A stretch of DNA of 64,000 nt from Lachnospiraceae bacterium. Lineage in GTDB: Bacteria > Bacillota > Clostridia > Lachnospirales > Lachnospiraceae. The notes under the pieces were generated by a model that searched no databases, was not told the DNA's origin, and worked only from the letters and a program-made list of their open reading frames with translations. The stretch spans positions 744,001 through 808,000 of the forward strand of contig JAJXRY010000002.1 of the NCBI GenBank assembly GCA_021628825.1. Direction: 5' to 3'. A program made the translations under genes and the position numbers. Shown here piece after piece: positions 30,868-41,200 of the stretch; the first letter of the stretch is position 1; every line of letters starts with the position of its first letter.

Positions 30868-31846
30868 ATGCAGAAAGAGAAGAAATTTATATCTGTAGTG
30901 GTGTATCTTCATAATGTTGAAGGGTATATTGATTATTTTCTGGATAAAATTCTGCCAATATGTAACAGCCATTTTCAGGAATTTGAGATAGTCTGCGTGG
31001 ATGACGGCTGTACGGATGGTACAATTTTCAAACTGCGGGAGTATATTGAGAATAATCAGATAAAGGCAATGGTGAATATTATTCATATGAGCTTCTTCCA
31101 GGGACTGGAAAGTGCGATGAATGCCGGACGTGATATTGCTATTGGGGACTTTGTATTCGAATTTGACGACATATTTGTGGACTATGAACCTGAGTTAATT
31201 ATGAGGGTTTATGAGAAACTGCTGGAAGGAAATGATATTGTAGCAGCCAGAAGCAAAGGAAAGGTCAGATGGACTTCCAGACTTTTTTATCTGTTGTACA
31301 ACAGCACCAGCCGGACAAGAGGCAGAATAGGGCCTGAAACTTTTCGGATTATATCAAGGCGTGCAATCAACAGAATTAAGTCTATGGGGCAATATATTCC
31401 TTACCGTAAAGCAGTATATATGAATTGTGGACTTAAAAATGCGACCATTGCCTATGAAAGTAAGGATAGAATGGCGAGGATAAAGAATAAAACGATAACA
31501 CGGGAACGTACTGCGTTAGCGTTAGATTCCTTTATCTATTTTACCAATGCAATGGAGAAACTGTCAGCAGTATTGAGCGGTGTGTTCCTGCTTTTGACTA
31601 TAGGCATGGGAATCTATGTCATGAGTGACTTTTTTAATTCCAGCAAGCCGGTGGAAGGCTGGCTTTCAACCATGAGCTTTCTGGCACTGGGCTTTTTTGG
31701 AGTATTTGCGTTACTTACTATTATTCTCAAATATCTGTCAGTACTATTAAACCTGGTATTTCGGCAGCAAAAGATATCTTGTAGCAGATATAGAAAAGGT
31801 GGTTAAAAAAACTAAGAAGCTTATGAAGGGGATAAACATAAGCTGA
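30868..31846 (+). CDS. Membrane-anchored family 2 glycosyltransferase (GtrB/Dpm1-like)
   Basis: About 325 residues. The GT-A domain starts ISVVVYLHNVEGYIDYFLDK and carries VCVDDGCTDGTIFKL (about 30991-31035) and GDFVFEFDDIFVDYEPELIM with the D-D motif. Two hydrophobic segments near the C-terminus (about 31560-31625 and 31675-31760) match the paired helices of polyprenyl-phosphate sugar synthases of the GtrB/Dpm1 type. The uninterrupted frame ends at 31806 as SCSRYRKGG. A frame change near 31775 gives KYLVADIEKVVKKTKKLMKG and a stop at 31844-31846, which I prefer. It probably makes undecaprenyl-phosphate sugar donors for the neighbouring GtrII/GT-C membrane enzymes. It is 22 bases after the oxidoreductase. 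Confidence 0.75.
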
Positions 31847-31865
31847 TGATAGAGGTACATGAAGC

Positions 31866-32623
31866 ATGAATCAGAATGAGTTGAGCATTAATCTTTTTAT
31901 TTCCGGTTTTGAATGAACGTTTGAGGCTGCGCAATGGCATTGAGAAATCTATGGCATATTTAAAGGAGAATGTGGCAATTCCTTTTTCACCTGATGATTC
32001 TTGATAATGGTTCGGATGATGAGACGCCTGAGATCGGGCGGGAACTCGAAGAAAAGTATCCTGAGGTGACCTACGTAAGAATAAATGAGCGTGGTGTTGG
32101 CGTTGCCTTTCGAAAAGGAATTGAGCTAAACAGCAGTGATATAGTTGGGTATATGGATATTGACTTATCAACAGATCTGAAATATCTGAGTAAAACGATA
32201 GAGCTGTTTCAGAAAAATCCGGAGCTCCAATATGTTAATGGCAGCAGATTCAGCAAGGAATCGGATACCAGAGGACGCAAGTGGTATCGAAAGATTACAT
32301 CCATGGGGCTTGTTTTTCTGTTGAAAACACTCTTTCACATGAAAGCAACAGATGCTGTGTGTGGATTTACCTTCCTTCGAAAGGACGCAGCTGAGCAGTT
32401 AGTGAAGGAGTGCAGTGATGATAATGGCTGGTTTTATACGGTTGAGTTTTTGCTTCGCGCAGAGCGGAATCATATGAACATTTATGATATGCCGGTGGAG
32501 TGGCAGGAGGATTATAATACAACCGTTAAAGTCTGGAAAACCATTAAAAATTATATTATACGAATTTATAAATTAAAAAAGGCGTTCAGGCAGGAGGATA
32601 AGGCACGTGCTAAAAAGAATTGA
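31866..32623 (+). CDS. Family 2 glycosyltransferase (polyprenyl-phosphate mannosyltransferase-like)
   Basis: Soluble GT2 of about 252 residues. After removing indels near 31905 and 31985 the N-terminus reads INLFPVLNERLRLRNGIEKS and LMILDNGSDDETPEIGREL (about 31990-32050). VTYVRINERGVGVAFRKGIE and SSDIVGYMDIDLSTDLKYLS (about 32131-32190) hold the D-x-D motif. The later segment KATDAVCGFTFLRKDAAEQL and WFYTVEFLLRAERN match the Dpm1/GtrB catalytic core, but there are no C-terminal helices. Two GT2 synthases in a row suggest two different lipid-linked sugar donors. The 3' end overlaps the aminotransferase start by 17 bases, so translation is probably coupled. ATG 31866 is 20 bases after the preceding stop. 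Confidence 0.8.
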
Positions 32624-33753
32624 TTTAACAAGAGATTACCAAAGGCACAAGGAAGAATATTTAGAAGCAATTAAAAAGGTGTGTGAGGAGGCTGCTTTTT
32701 CCGGTGGAAAGTATGCAGATAAATTTGATAAAGAATTTGCTGCTTTTTGCGGAGTGCCTTATGCGGTTGGCGTGAATAACGGAACGAGTGCGCTGCATTG
32801 TGCCATCGCAGCATTGGGAATTGGTTCCGGAGACGAAGTGATTGTACCTGCGAATACTTATATTGCTACCGCATGGGGAGTTACTTATACAGGAGCAACT
32901 CCGGTATTTGTAGATTGCACCCCGGATACATGGGAAATTGATCCCGATAAAATAGAAGAGAAAATTACCGGTAAAACGAAGGCGATTATCGGAGTTCATC
33001 TCTATGGTCAGCCGTTTGAGTTTAATAAAGTTAAGAAAATTGCAGACAAATATGGTTTGTATGTGGTAGAGGATTGTGCGCAGGCACATGGAGCATTATA
33101 TGAGGATAAGAAAGTGGGCACATTAGGAGAGATGGGGTGCTTCAGCTTTTATCCGGGTAAGAACCTGTACGCATTTGGAGAAGGGGGAAGTGTTACCTGC
33201 AAAAAAGAAGAGTATTATGATTGTATGACTACCATGAAAAATCAGGGATGCCATGTGCGTTATTATCATGACATGATTGGATATAATTATCGTCTGGAAG
33301 GAATGCAGGGCGCAGTACTCAGTGTCGGACTGAAATACCTGCCGGAATGGACACAGAGAAGAAAAGTAATCGGCAGGAGATATATACGGGAAATTACGAA
33401 TCCGTTATTTACGATGCAGTCTCATCCTGAAAACACAGATCCGGTGTTTCACCTGTTTGTTGTTACGGTGGAGGATCCGGACGATCTGATTGAATACATG
33501 AATGAAAAGGGGATGGAGTGTAATAAGCATTATCCGGTTCCCTGTCATTTGCAAAAGGCCTATACGCATTTGGGATATAAAGAGGGAGATTGCCCCAATG
33601 CAGAGCACCTTGCGAAGCATTGTGTAACCTTACCGCTGTTTCCGGAAATGACGGATGAGGAGGTTGCAATGGTCATTGACGCATGTAACCAATATAAGGG
33701 AAAAAGACAGATAATTAATGATAAAAAAAGAGGAAAGTATAGAGAATTTATGA
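32607..33753 (+). CDS. DegT/DnrJ/EryC1-family sugar aminotransferase
   Basis: PLP-dependent enzyme of about 380 residues that transfers an amino group to a nucleotide keto-sugar. GVNNGTSALHCAIAALGIGS (about 32769-32830) is the cofactor-phosphate region. VVEDCAQAHGALYEDKKVGT holds the Asp that pairs with the PLP nitrogen. FSFYPGKNLYAFGEGGSVTC (about 33142-33200) holds the lysine that forms the internal aldimine (S-F-Y-P-x-K). RLEGMQGAVLSV is the conserved downstream helix. The frame stays open to 33806. A +1 change in the A run at 33722-33728 instead gives KKEESIENL and a stop at 33751-33753, overlapping the next ATG by four bases. I prefer that end because it restores normal operon spacing. 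Among the cleanest genes in the window. Confidence 0.9.
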
Positions 33754-35238
33754 TGAAAGAAAAAAATAACACATTGGATAACGCCCAAAAGAATCGCTTT
33801 TTCTGACCATTGTATATTTAGGAAGCCTGATTCCGGTTTTTGTGGATTGGATGGTACAATTATCCGAGCGCAGATGATTATTCTATTGGCAGTAATTGCA
33901 GGCAGGTATGGGTAAACAGTCATAACCTGTTCGCTGTTCTCGGTGCCGGAATTGCAAGAGCAGCCGAGGACTGGGTAAATTGGATGGGATATTTTACCTC
34001 CAATTTTCTGATGGCTGTTCCGCCCAGTGTGTTTGGAGAACGGTTTTATGTATTGACCGTATGGATCATGGTTTTCATGCTCAGCTTCTCGACATGGTAT
34101 TTACTGAGAAATATTTTTTTGTGAAGGTATTTAAAGCGGATAAATATATTTCCCATAGTATTATTATGTGCATGCTTTTTATTACAGTACAATGCATGGC
34201 AGGAAGAGTAGAAGCCTTTTACTGGTATGCCGGAGCAGCTAACTATATGTTAATACACAGTTTGAGTCTGTTCTTCTTTGGCGTATTGATTGCGGCTGTT
34301 TACGATCGTGGAAAGAGGAGAATCGCAGACCTGGTGCTTGCGAGCATTCTTGGCTTCCTGGTAGGCGGGGGCAATCAGATGACCGCATTAAATGTAACGG
34401 TAATTATGCTGGTTGTTATTGGATTTGGAGTGGTCTTAAAGAAATGGAAGGAGTATAAGCTCTTATTGATTCCCATTGCGTTTTCTTTGCTGGGATTTAT
34501 ATTAAATGTAGCAGCTCCGGGTAACTGGATCAGGGCAGAGGGAACGAATGGAATGAATCCTTTAAAAAGCTGTTTTCATTTCCTTTTTATTATTGTCTGG
34601 ATTATTGTATTGATCAGTGGTCCGGATGGCCTGTTGCAATTTTAGTCATCATACTGATTCCATTATTATGGAAGGCATTGGGAAATACAACATTTCGTTT
34701 TCCCTGTCCATTGATTGTAGTTGGGTTTGGATATTGTCTTGTTTCAGCTATGATGACCCCTCCGTTGTTTGCCGTGGGAAACATGGAAGCAGCAAGACTG
34801 CAGGCTTTAACCTACACAATGTATCTGTTAATACTTACATTATGTGAGGGATATGTGATTGGATATCTGCGTCAACGGTTGTATCTTAAGGGAAAAGAAG
34901 AGGAAAAAGACTTTTCACCTGCACAGGCATGGTGTGTGGCGGGATGTATTCTATTCTTTGCAGCAGCTTCGGTATTAACTGTCATTCCGGACCCTCATTA
35001 TTTTGTTGTGTCATCCGCGATAACTGATCTGGCCAATGGAAGTGCACAGGCATATGGAAATGCACTCAATGAAAGAATGAAGTTATATGAAAGTGGAGAG
35101 AAGAACATAGAAGTGGATCCACTTCCAACCCAACCGGCATTACTGTATTTTACAGACATCGAACAAAATTCCGATGACTGGAAAAACAGAGGCATCTGCA
35201 GATTTTATGGATTGGAATCGGTTACGTTATTGCCTTGA
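33750..35238 (+). CDS. DUF6056-family polytopic membrane protein
   Basis: About 495 residues with roughly twelve hydrophobic segments. The first extracytoplasmic loop YNYPSADDYSIGSNCRQVWV (about 33847-33906) carries the acidic D-D pair that marks DUF6056/GT-C-like proteins. Further loops read RVEAFYWYAGAANYMLIHSL and VAAPGNWIRAEGTNG (about 34508-34550). MTPPLFAVGNMEAARLQALT (about 34753-34812) is also characteristic of the family. The C-terminal soluble tail ends GICRFYGLESVTLLP. Frame changes are near 33797, 33852, 34122 and 34610. ATG 33750 overlaps the aminotransferase stop by four bases. Its last 12 bases overlap the end of the convergent minus-strand gene. No terminator is seen between the two. 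Confidence 0.75.
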
Positions 35239-36757
35239 GGTTAGTTTCCAGAATCCCCATGCGGCCATAGGGAGACATAAAACGAAATAGCATAATCCAT
35301 AACGTCCGCCGGCTTCCCAGAAAAGGTGGAAGAAATAACCGCCGAATACACACAGGGAAAGCAGCGTATTGGCCAATTCGTGTTTCTTTAAGCTGCAGAA
35401 GGCAAATATACTGCTGCCAAGGAGAATGGTGAAATGATAAAAATTCATCATGGCTTCTAAGATAAAACGTCCGTTTCCATAGATGAAATACAATGCCAGA
35501 TCAGATTGGTCATCCCGGTGGCGGCTATACCATTCGATGGTGATCTGTGCCTGATATCCGGGATCGTTCCATTGAGAAATAAATTTCCTGTAAAAGAATT
35601 TCAGGCAGGTCTTAGGATGGCCTGCAAATTCCTGAACGGATTGCTTAATGGAATCGATGCAGGCATCGGTAGTTGCGGAGGCATCAAAGTTATTTTCGGT
35701 ATAAACATCCCAGTTATATGAGTTGTACCAGCCATTTTCAATATAGTCATTGGATTGTAACCCCATGGCAATCCAGGCAACTTTGGGGATGCCGGAGGGA
35801 ATATGCTCAAGACCGGCGGCGTGGGCATAGTAAGTGTTTACTGCAGTGTTCGTGATATAGGGAGTGCCGATCAGAAGTAACAGGAACAGGACAACAAACT
35901 TATCCTTGTGGCAGATCATATGCAGGAACAGAATAATAATTGCAGCTATAAGAATGATTGAGGAATTGGATTTTAACTGAATCGAAAGGGTCATTAAAAC
36001 AATCGCAGGGATGGAATAAATCCGTTTCTGCGTATTTAAATAACGGACAATATAATAGACAGCCGGAACAATAAGGCCCAGGGAAGGAATATCACCGTAT
36101 ATAAATGTTGTATATAAATATAAAGGAATCAGACCGATACATAATAAAGAAAGCAGGATCTGGATCTGAGGCTTGTGAAACATTTCATCGGAAATGCGGT
36201 GCAGGTAATATACGGTTGAAACAATAGCGATTACATTCAGAAATTGCAGAACGGTATAGTTTTCAATACCAAAAACAGCATAGGTGACTTCTAATAAGGC
36301 AATCATACCAAGCTGATGCGGGTAATGGACCAGGTAGCCGTTTCCGGTAAGGGAGGAATAGTCTCCGTTCAGAAAGTCGATGGCAATATCACTCAGATAT
36401 GCACTGTCACATGCTACTCTTACACGAAAAAAAGAAAGATAATGAACAAACTGATAAAAAAACAGCCCAGATTAAGGAAAATTTTTCGAAAGCAGAACAG
36501 ATTTCGGTTGTAATTTCTTTCTTTTTAAAACAGTATGTTAACCCGGTGATAAGGAGTAAAACAAGTACAAGCAGTAATAAAGGATGATCGGATTTGTACA
36601 GTGGCTTTTCCGTATCAAGATAAAGCTCCATATAGGTGGTCTGGAACATTGAAAAAAGCATATTTGCTGCAACTAAAATAAAAAGGTAACAAATATACTA
36701 AGGTAAGCAGATATATGATTTTTTTCTTTCAGGGGACATTGATTTAAAAGAATTCAT
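35227..36757 (-). CDS. Polytopic membrane glycosyltransferase-like protein (only minus-strand gene)
   Basis: About 510 residues, GT-C layout. The main frame runs 36306 to 35227. Upstream frames on the same strand (36661-36407, then 36400-36307 reading LNGDYSSLTGNGYLVHYPHQ and LG) and MNSFKSMSPERKK from ATG 36757 extend it, with frame changes near 36720 and 36425. GYLVHYPHQLGMIALLEVTY resembles the loop after the second helix in GT39-like enzymes. GDIPSLGLIVPAVYYIVRYL and LIGTPYITNTAVNTYY follow, then a long soluble part including YIENGWYNSYNWDVYTENNF and WEAGGRYGLCYFVL, the last being typical of the final helices of such proteins. On its own strand ATG 36757 is preceded by GGAGAG. It faces the preceding operon and diverges from the SGNH lipoprotein gene, so it has its own promoter in the 36.76-36.98 kb gap. 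Confidence 0.65.
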
Positions 36758-36985
36758 TTTTCTCTCCATAAGCATTTATTCAATAAAAGTATAGTTGGTT
36801 ATCCGGGGTTTTTTTCAAGACTTGATTGATTTTTATATGTCTTTGTAAGTGGCTGGAATATTTTATGGAAAATCGCATATTTTATATAAGAAAGTCTTAA
36901 TTATTTCTTAAGTAACTTTACTATTATGAAAAAAATGTGTTATCCTAAAAACCAATTAACACAGATAAAGGTTGGTGAGGCGTTT

Positions 36986-37994
36986 ATGTGGAAAATAAAG
37001 AAAATTGCATTAGTAATTATCGTGGCAGTATTGTGCTGTGCATGTACGAAAACAACAGAGGATGTCAATCAGACGGGAACGGATTCGGCACAAAGTGGCG
37101 AGACCGTTAATCTTCAGGAAGTTCTTGAAAAGATGAAATCAGAGCAGGCAACACCAACACCCTCGCCTACGCCCTCAGATGAGCCGGCCCCCGACCAATG
37201 AGGACGATATTGTGTTCCCGGAGCATGAGCAGGTGATTACCGAGGAAGATCAGACAGAACCGCAGGGCAATGAGTTACAGCTGGTTTTTCTGGGTGATAG
37301 TATTTTTGATAATAACCGGGATGGTACAGGGGTTCCTTATCTTACGGGGGTACAATGTAATGCAGATGTGTATAATCTTGCAATTGGAGGAACAACAGCT
37401 ACCATTAAATTAACACAGTCGGCAGAAGATGAAAAAAATGGGAGTCTACAGGCCTGCAGGGAGTGGTAAAAGGCTATGCAGAAGAAAATTCCTACTACAA
37501 TTTTTTTGAAGGAACGAGAACAAAGGAAATTCTGGATAATCCCAATATTGATTTTTTTCACAAAAACAGATTATTTCATTGTCGAATATGGAATTAATGA
37601 TTATTTCGAGGGTGCACCAAGGAGCTATGATGACCAGCCGTACAGTGCATATACGTATTCAGGAGCTCTTCGGAATGCAATTTCGAATTTGAGAGAATTG
37701 GCACCGGATTGTACGATCATTTTATGTCCACCCCATTATTGTGTATTTTATAACGGAGATCGTTATGTTGGCGATAGCAATGTCACAGATAAAGGAGCCG
37801 GCACATTACGCGATTATATGGGAACCTGCGAGTATATTGCAGGGGAGCAGCAGACCTTATTTTTCAACAGCTATGATGATCTTGGAATAGATGCTTATGG
37901 TGCGGATAAATATCTGGAGGATGGAGTTCATCTGACCGCAGAGGCACGCCAGAATTATGCGGATGCATTAGCCAGAATCATATTAAAAAAATGA
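36986..37994 (+). CDS. SGNH/GDSL-type hydrolase lipoprotein
   Basis: Lipoprotein signal peptide IKKIALVIIVAVLCCACTKT with a lipobox-type cysteine (L-C-C-A-C) near residue 18. A Thr/Pro-rich linker ATPTPSPTPSDEP follows (about 37150-37190). The SGNH hydrolase domain has block I VFLGDSIFDNN (about 37287-37320, catalytic Ser), block II at the Gly in NLAIGGTTAT, block III IVEYGINDYF with the oxyanion Asn (about 37580-37610), and block V DGVHLT with Asp and His (about 37921-37940). Length is about 335 residues. Frame changes are near 37190, 37435 and 37560. The preferred start ATG 36986 follows GGTGAGG; the upstream in-frame ATG 36926 would put 20 polar residues ahead of the signal. A role in removing or adding acyl groups on surface glycans is plausible, since an acyltransferase lies at 23.3 kb. 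Confidence 0.8.
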
Positions 37995-38053
37995 AGAAAC
38001 AAAAAAATAATTAACCGGTGTGCAGCTAAAGGAGAATAATATGGAAAAAGAAG

Positions 38054-38082
38054 GCAGGCCTGAAGCGCTCAGGTCTGTTTTT
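38054..38082 (+). terminator. Rho-independent terminator after the SGNH gene
   Basis: An 8-bp stem AGGCCTGA (38056-38063) / TCAGGTCT (38069-38076), with one G-T pair and a 5-base loop, is followed directly by GTTTTT. It lies about 60 bases past the SGNH stop and upstream of the next promoter, so it separates the lipoprotein gene from the giant-protein operon. Confidence 0.75.
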
Positions 38083-38116
38083 GTGCTTACAATATAAATT
38101 TATAGCACAGTAATAA

Positions 38117-38145
38117 TTGCAAAATACCATGTAATATGTCATACT
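38117..38145 (+). promoter_or_regulatory. Promoter of the LRR/transglutaminase/protease operon
   Basis: TTGCAA at 38117-38122 and CATACT at 38140-38145 are separated by 17 bases. The predicted start near 38152 leaves a leader of about 50 bases with GGAGG at 38191-38195, eight bases before GTG 38204. A similar pair (TTGCAG, TATACT) precedes the 55.1-kb gene. No operator is evident. Confidence 0.5.
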
Positions 38146-38203
38146 TAACTATATGTAATTATCGGATAAACACAGATACTTTAGATAACAGGAGGTTATA
38201 CCA

Positions 38204-41200
38204 GTGAGGATAAAGAGGGCATTAGCTGCAATATTGTGTTCTGCAATGTTGCTTTCATCAGAAAGCTTTAGCATGGGTGTGCTTGCCGGTACATCGGAGA
38301 ATGTGGAAGTGCAGATGCAGGATGATGTGGCAGCAGTGGGAGAAACCAAAGACGAGTCAGAGGAGCAGGGACAGGGACAGGAACAGGAGCAGGAATCTGA
38401 AGAAGTCCCGGAGCTGTCTGCCAGTCCTTCAGCGACGCCGCAGGAAACAGATGAACCGGAGGCAACAGAAGAACCAACACAAATACCTACGCAGACGCCG
38501 GCAGAAATCCCGGAGGAAACCGGGAATCCATTAGAAACACCTTCGACAGTTCCAACAATATCTCCGGACGCAACAGAGTCGCCGGACGCAACTCCGACAA
38601 TGGATCCCGAAGGCTCCATGAGTCCGTCCGCAGTTCCGACTGCAACCTCATTGGTAGAGACTGAGAATTCTGATATCGGACTGGTTCAGAGCAGTGAGGA
38701 CTTTCTGGAAGTAGACGGGGAAGGAGTGCTTCGAATTAAAGATGGGAAGGAACTTTATGGCTCCACCATTAAGATACCTAAAGCAGCAAAGAAAAATTCC
38801 GGTTGGAATTTTCAATGAAAAAAACTTCTGTAAAATACGTTATTTTTTTGAAGAAGGAAGCCAGCTTGAAACAAATTAGAAGCCGGGGCTTTTGAGGGCT
38901 GCGGAATAACTTCCATAGAGGTCCCTGCAAGGGTGACCGCCATTGAGGATGCAGTATTCAAAAAAATTCTTATTTATCTAAGATTACCTTTAAAGGACAG
39001 GTTACGTCTATTGGCAAAGAAGCGTTTAGTGATACCCCAATTGAGGCAATTTCCGGTTCGGAGATAACTTCGGTTGGAAACAGTGCGTTTTCCAATTGCT
39101 CTTCTTTGACGGAAGTAAGAATGCCTAAGCTGGAGACAATAGGAACCAGAGCATTTCAGTATTGTACAAAGTTAAATACCGGAATGGTTTGGAGCAGTAA
39201 ACTTGTTTCAGTTGGAAAAAGAGGCATTTAAGGGATGCGGATTTGTGAACCTTGATATGGCTTTTTATAACAAACGAGGGAATTGTCATAGAGGCCAGAG
39301 CTTTTTGAAAGCTGTACAAGGCTGTCTTCAGTGACCCTGCCTGGTTCACTTCAAAGTGTGGAAACAGCCCTGTTCAAGGGATGTACGGCATTGACGTCAG
39401 TGACATTGCCTGAAACATTAGTAACTATAGGGGAGGATAGCTTTGCAAACTGTACATCTTTGCAGAGAATGGTAATACCCCAGTCCGTTCAGAAAATTCA
39501 GGCAAGAGCCTTTGAAAATTGTGAATCACTTACAGAAGTCAGTATCCTGAATCCCAAACCGGAAGGGGATAGCTTTGTGATTGCACAGAATGCATTTCCG
39601 AATAAAGCAGATAATTCCAAAGTGACAATGAAGGGATATGATGGGAAGGTCCAGGAGTATGCGGAAAGTCGTGGATATCAATATCAGAGCCTTTTCCAGA
39701 AATATAAGTTATTTTATTATCCCAATGATTATGCGAGCTTCAGCTTTAATAAAGGAGAGGCAGTTCCGGGAGATGAAATCGTAGTTACTGTAACGGTGAA
39801 AGCCGGCTATAGTCTTACCGGAAAGGGAATCAGCGTTACCAGTGATATGGCAATGGTTGAACCGGAACTGGTAAGTACATCCGGCAATAAGAGTGTATTC
39901 CGGTTTGTCATGCCTGGTGGAGCGGCAACAGTTTCAGCTTCTGTGGCTGCAACAAAGGATGTTACCGCCGGAACTATTTCATATGAATTTAAGAGCGTAA
40001 ACGGATATATTGGCTCTTATGATGAAGCTAAGAAGCAGCTGACACTGGAAAAAACAGGACAGGAAACTGCACTGATTGTCAAACTTAAAGAAGAGAGTAT
40101 TGGATCATGGCTGTTGAATTATAAGAGCAGTAATACGAATGTCGCTACAATATCCGATAAGGGTGTGATTTGCGCAAAGGGTCAGGGAACTGCAACGATT
40201 ACGGCAGCTTTGAGAAATGATTCGAAAAAGTCGGTCAGCATTAAAGTGAATGTAACGGAAGATGCGGTTGTAAATCAACTGAAATTGAATTTGGGTAAAC
40301 CGGCCCGTGCAACCTTAAAAAGTGAAGAGGTTGAAGACGAAGACGGAAATAAGATCATTTATCCGGTTATTGAGTATAACAAAGCAGCTTTAGCATCAGA
40401 GGCGAGAAGCTTTAATGTTTCATTCGAAGCGTTTGAGCAGGACAGCGCTGTAAACTTACTTGTGAACTCTACCTGGAAAAGCATAGATAACAGTATTGCC
40501 GGTGTTAAGACCGAAAAGAGTGCGGATAACACCAATACAATTACTGTTAAAAAAAGGTGTTGAAGGAGAAACACTGATATCTGTATCTGTCCAAAACAAA
40601 GATTTGAATAAAACAGTATGCACACAGAGCTTTATTATCCGGGTAGTAGATGCGACTCCCAGACTGGCTGACAGTAAAATAGCAATTAATAGTCAGTCAA
40701 CAGAGTGAACCGAGTTTGATCTTGTGCCGGTTTATGGTTATAAAATTAGTGAAGACAGCAATTTGAAGGTATGCCGAAGAGCTGTATCATCAGGGATTGT
40801 CCAGTATGAGCCGGTCGATGAGCTTACTGTTTTGAATACAAACGGAGATTATTACATAAAGGCAACAAGTGATCTTACATTGGCTGCTAACAAAAGCATT
40901 ACCTATAAAGGGAACAATATGCTTTATCTTCAGGGAGAGTTTGATGCAACCGGAGATACATTTATTGTTCCAATACCGGAACTTACCATTACGAATAAAG
41001 CATTAAATCCGTCTATACAGATAAAGGGAAAAATCAACCTTTTTTATAATAGTAAGGCGGCAGCTTCAGAGCAGGGAAGTGTCGTAGCTGCTCAAAAATA
41101 TCAAAAAAACGAAGAGGTTTCAAAATACGAACTTGTTTCAGAGGCTAATTATCAAAAAGAGGGATCGGAAGCAGAGGATTCCTTTGCTGCCAACTTTACT

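Noticed and set aside
38149..38619. Minus-strand open frame rich in Ser, Val and Gly opposite the 38.2-kb linker
   Set aside because: It is the antisense shadow of the Pro/Thr/Glu linker; similar shadows occur opposite every such linker (43.2-43.5, 47.95-48.2, 55.1-55.45, 61.5-62.1 kb). None has a ribosome site or sensible family.
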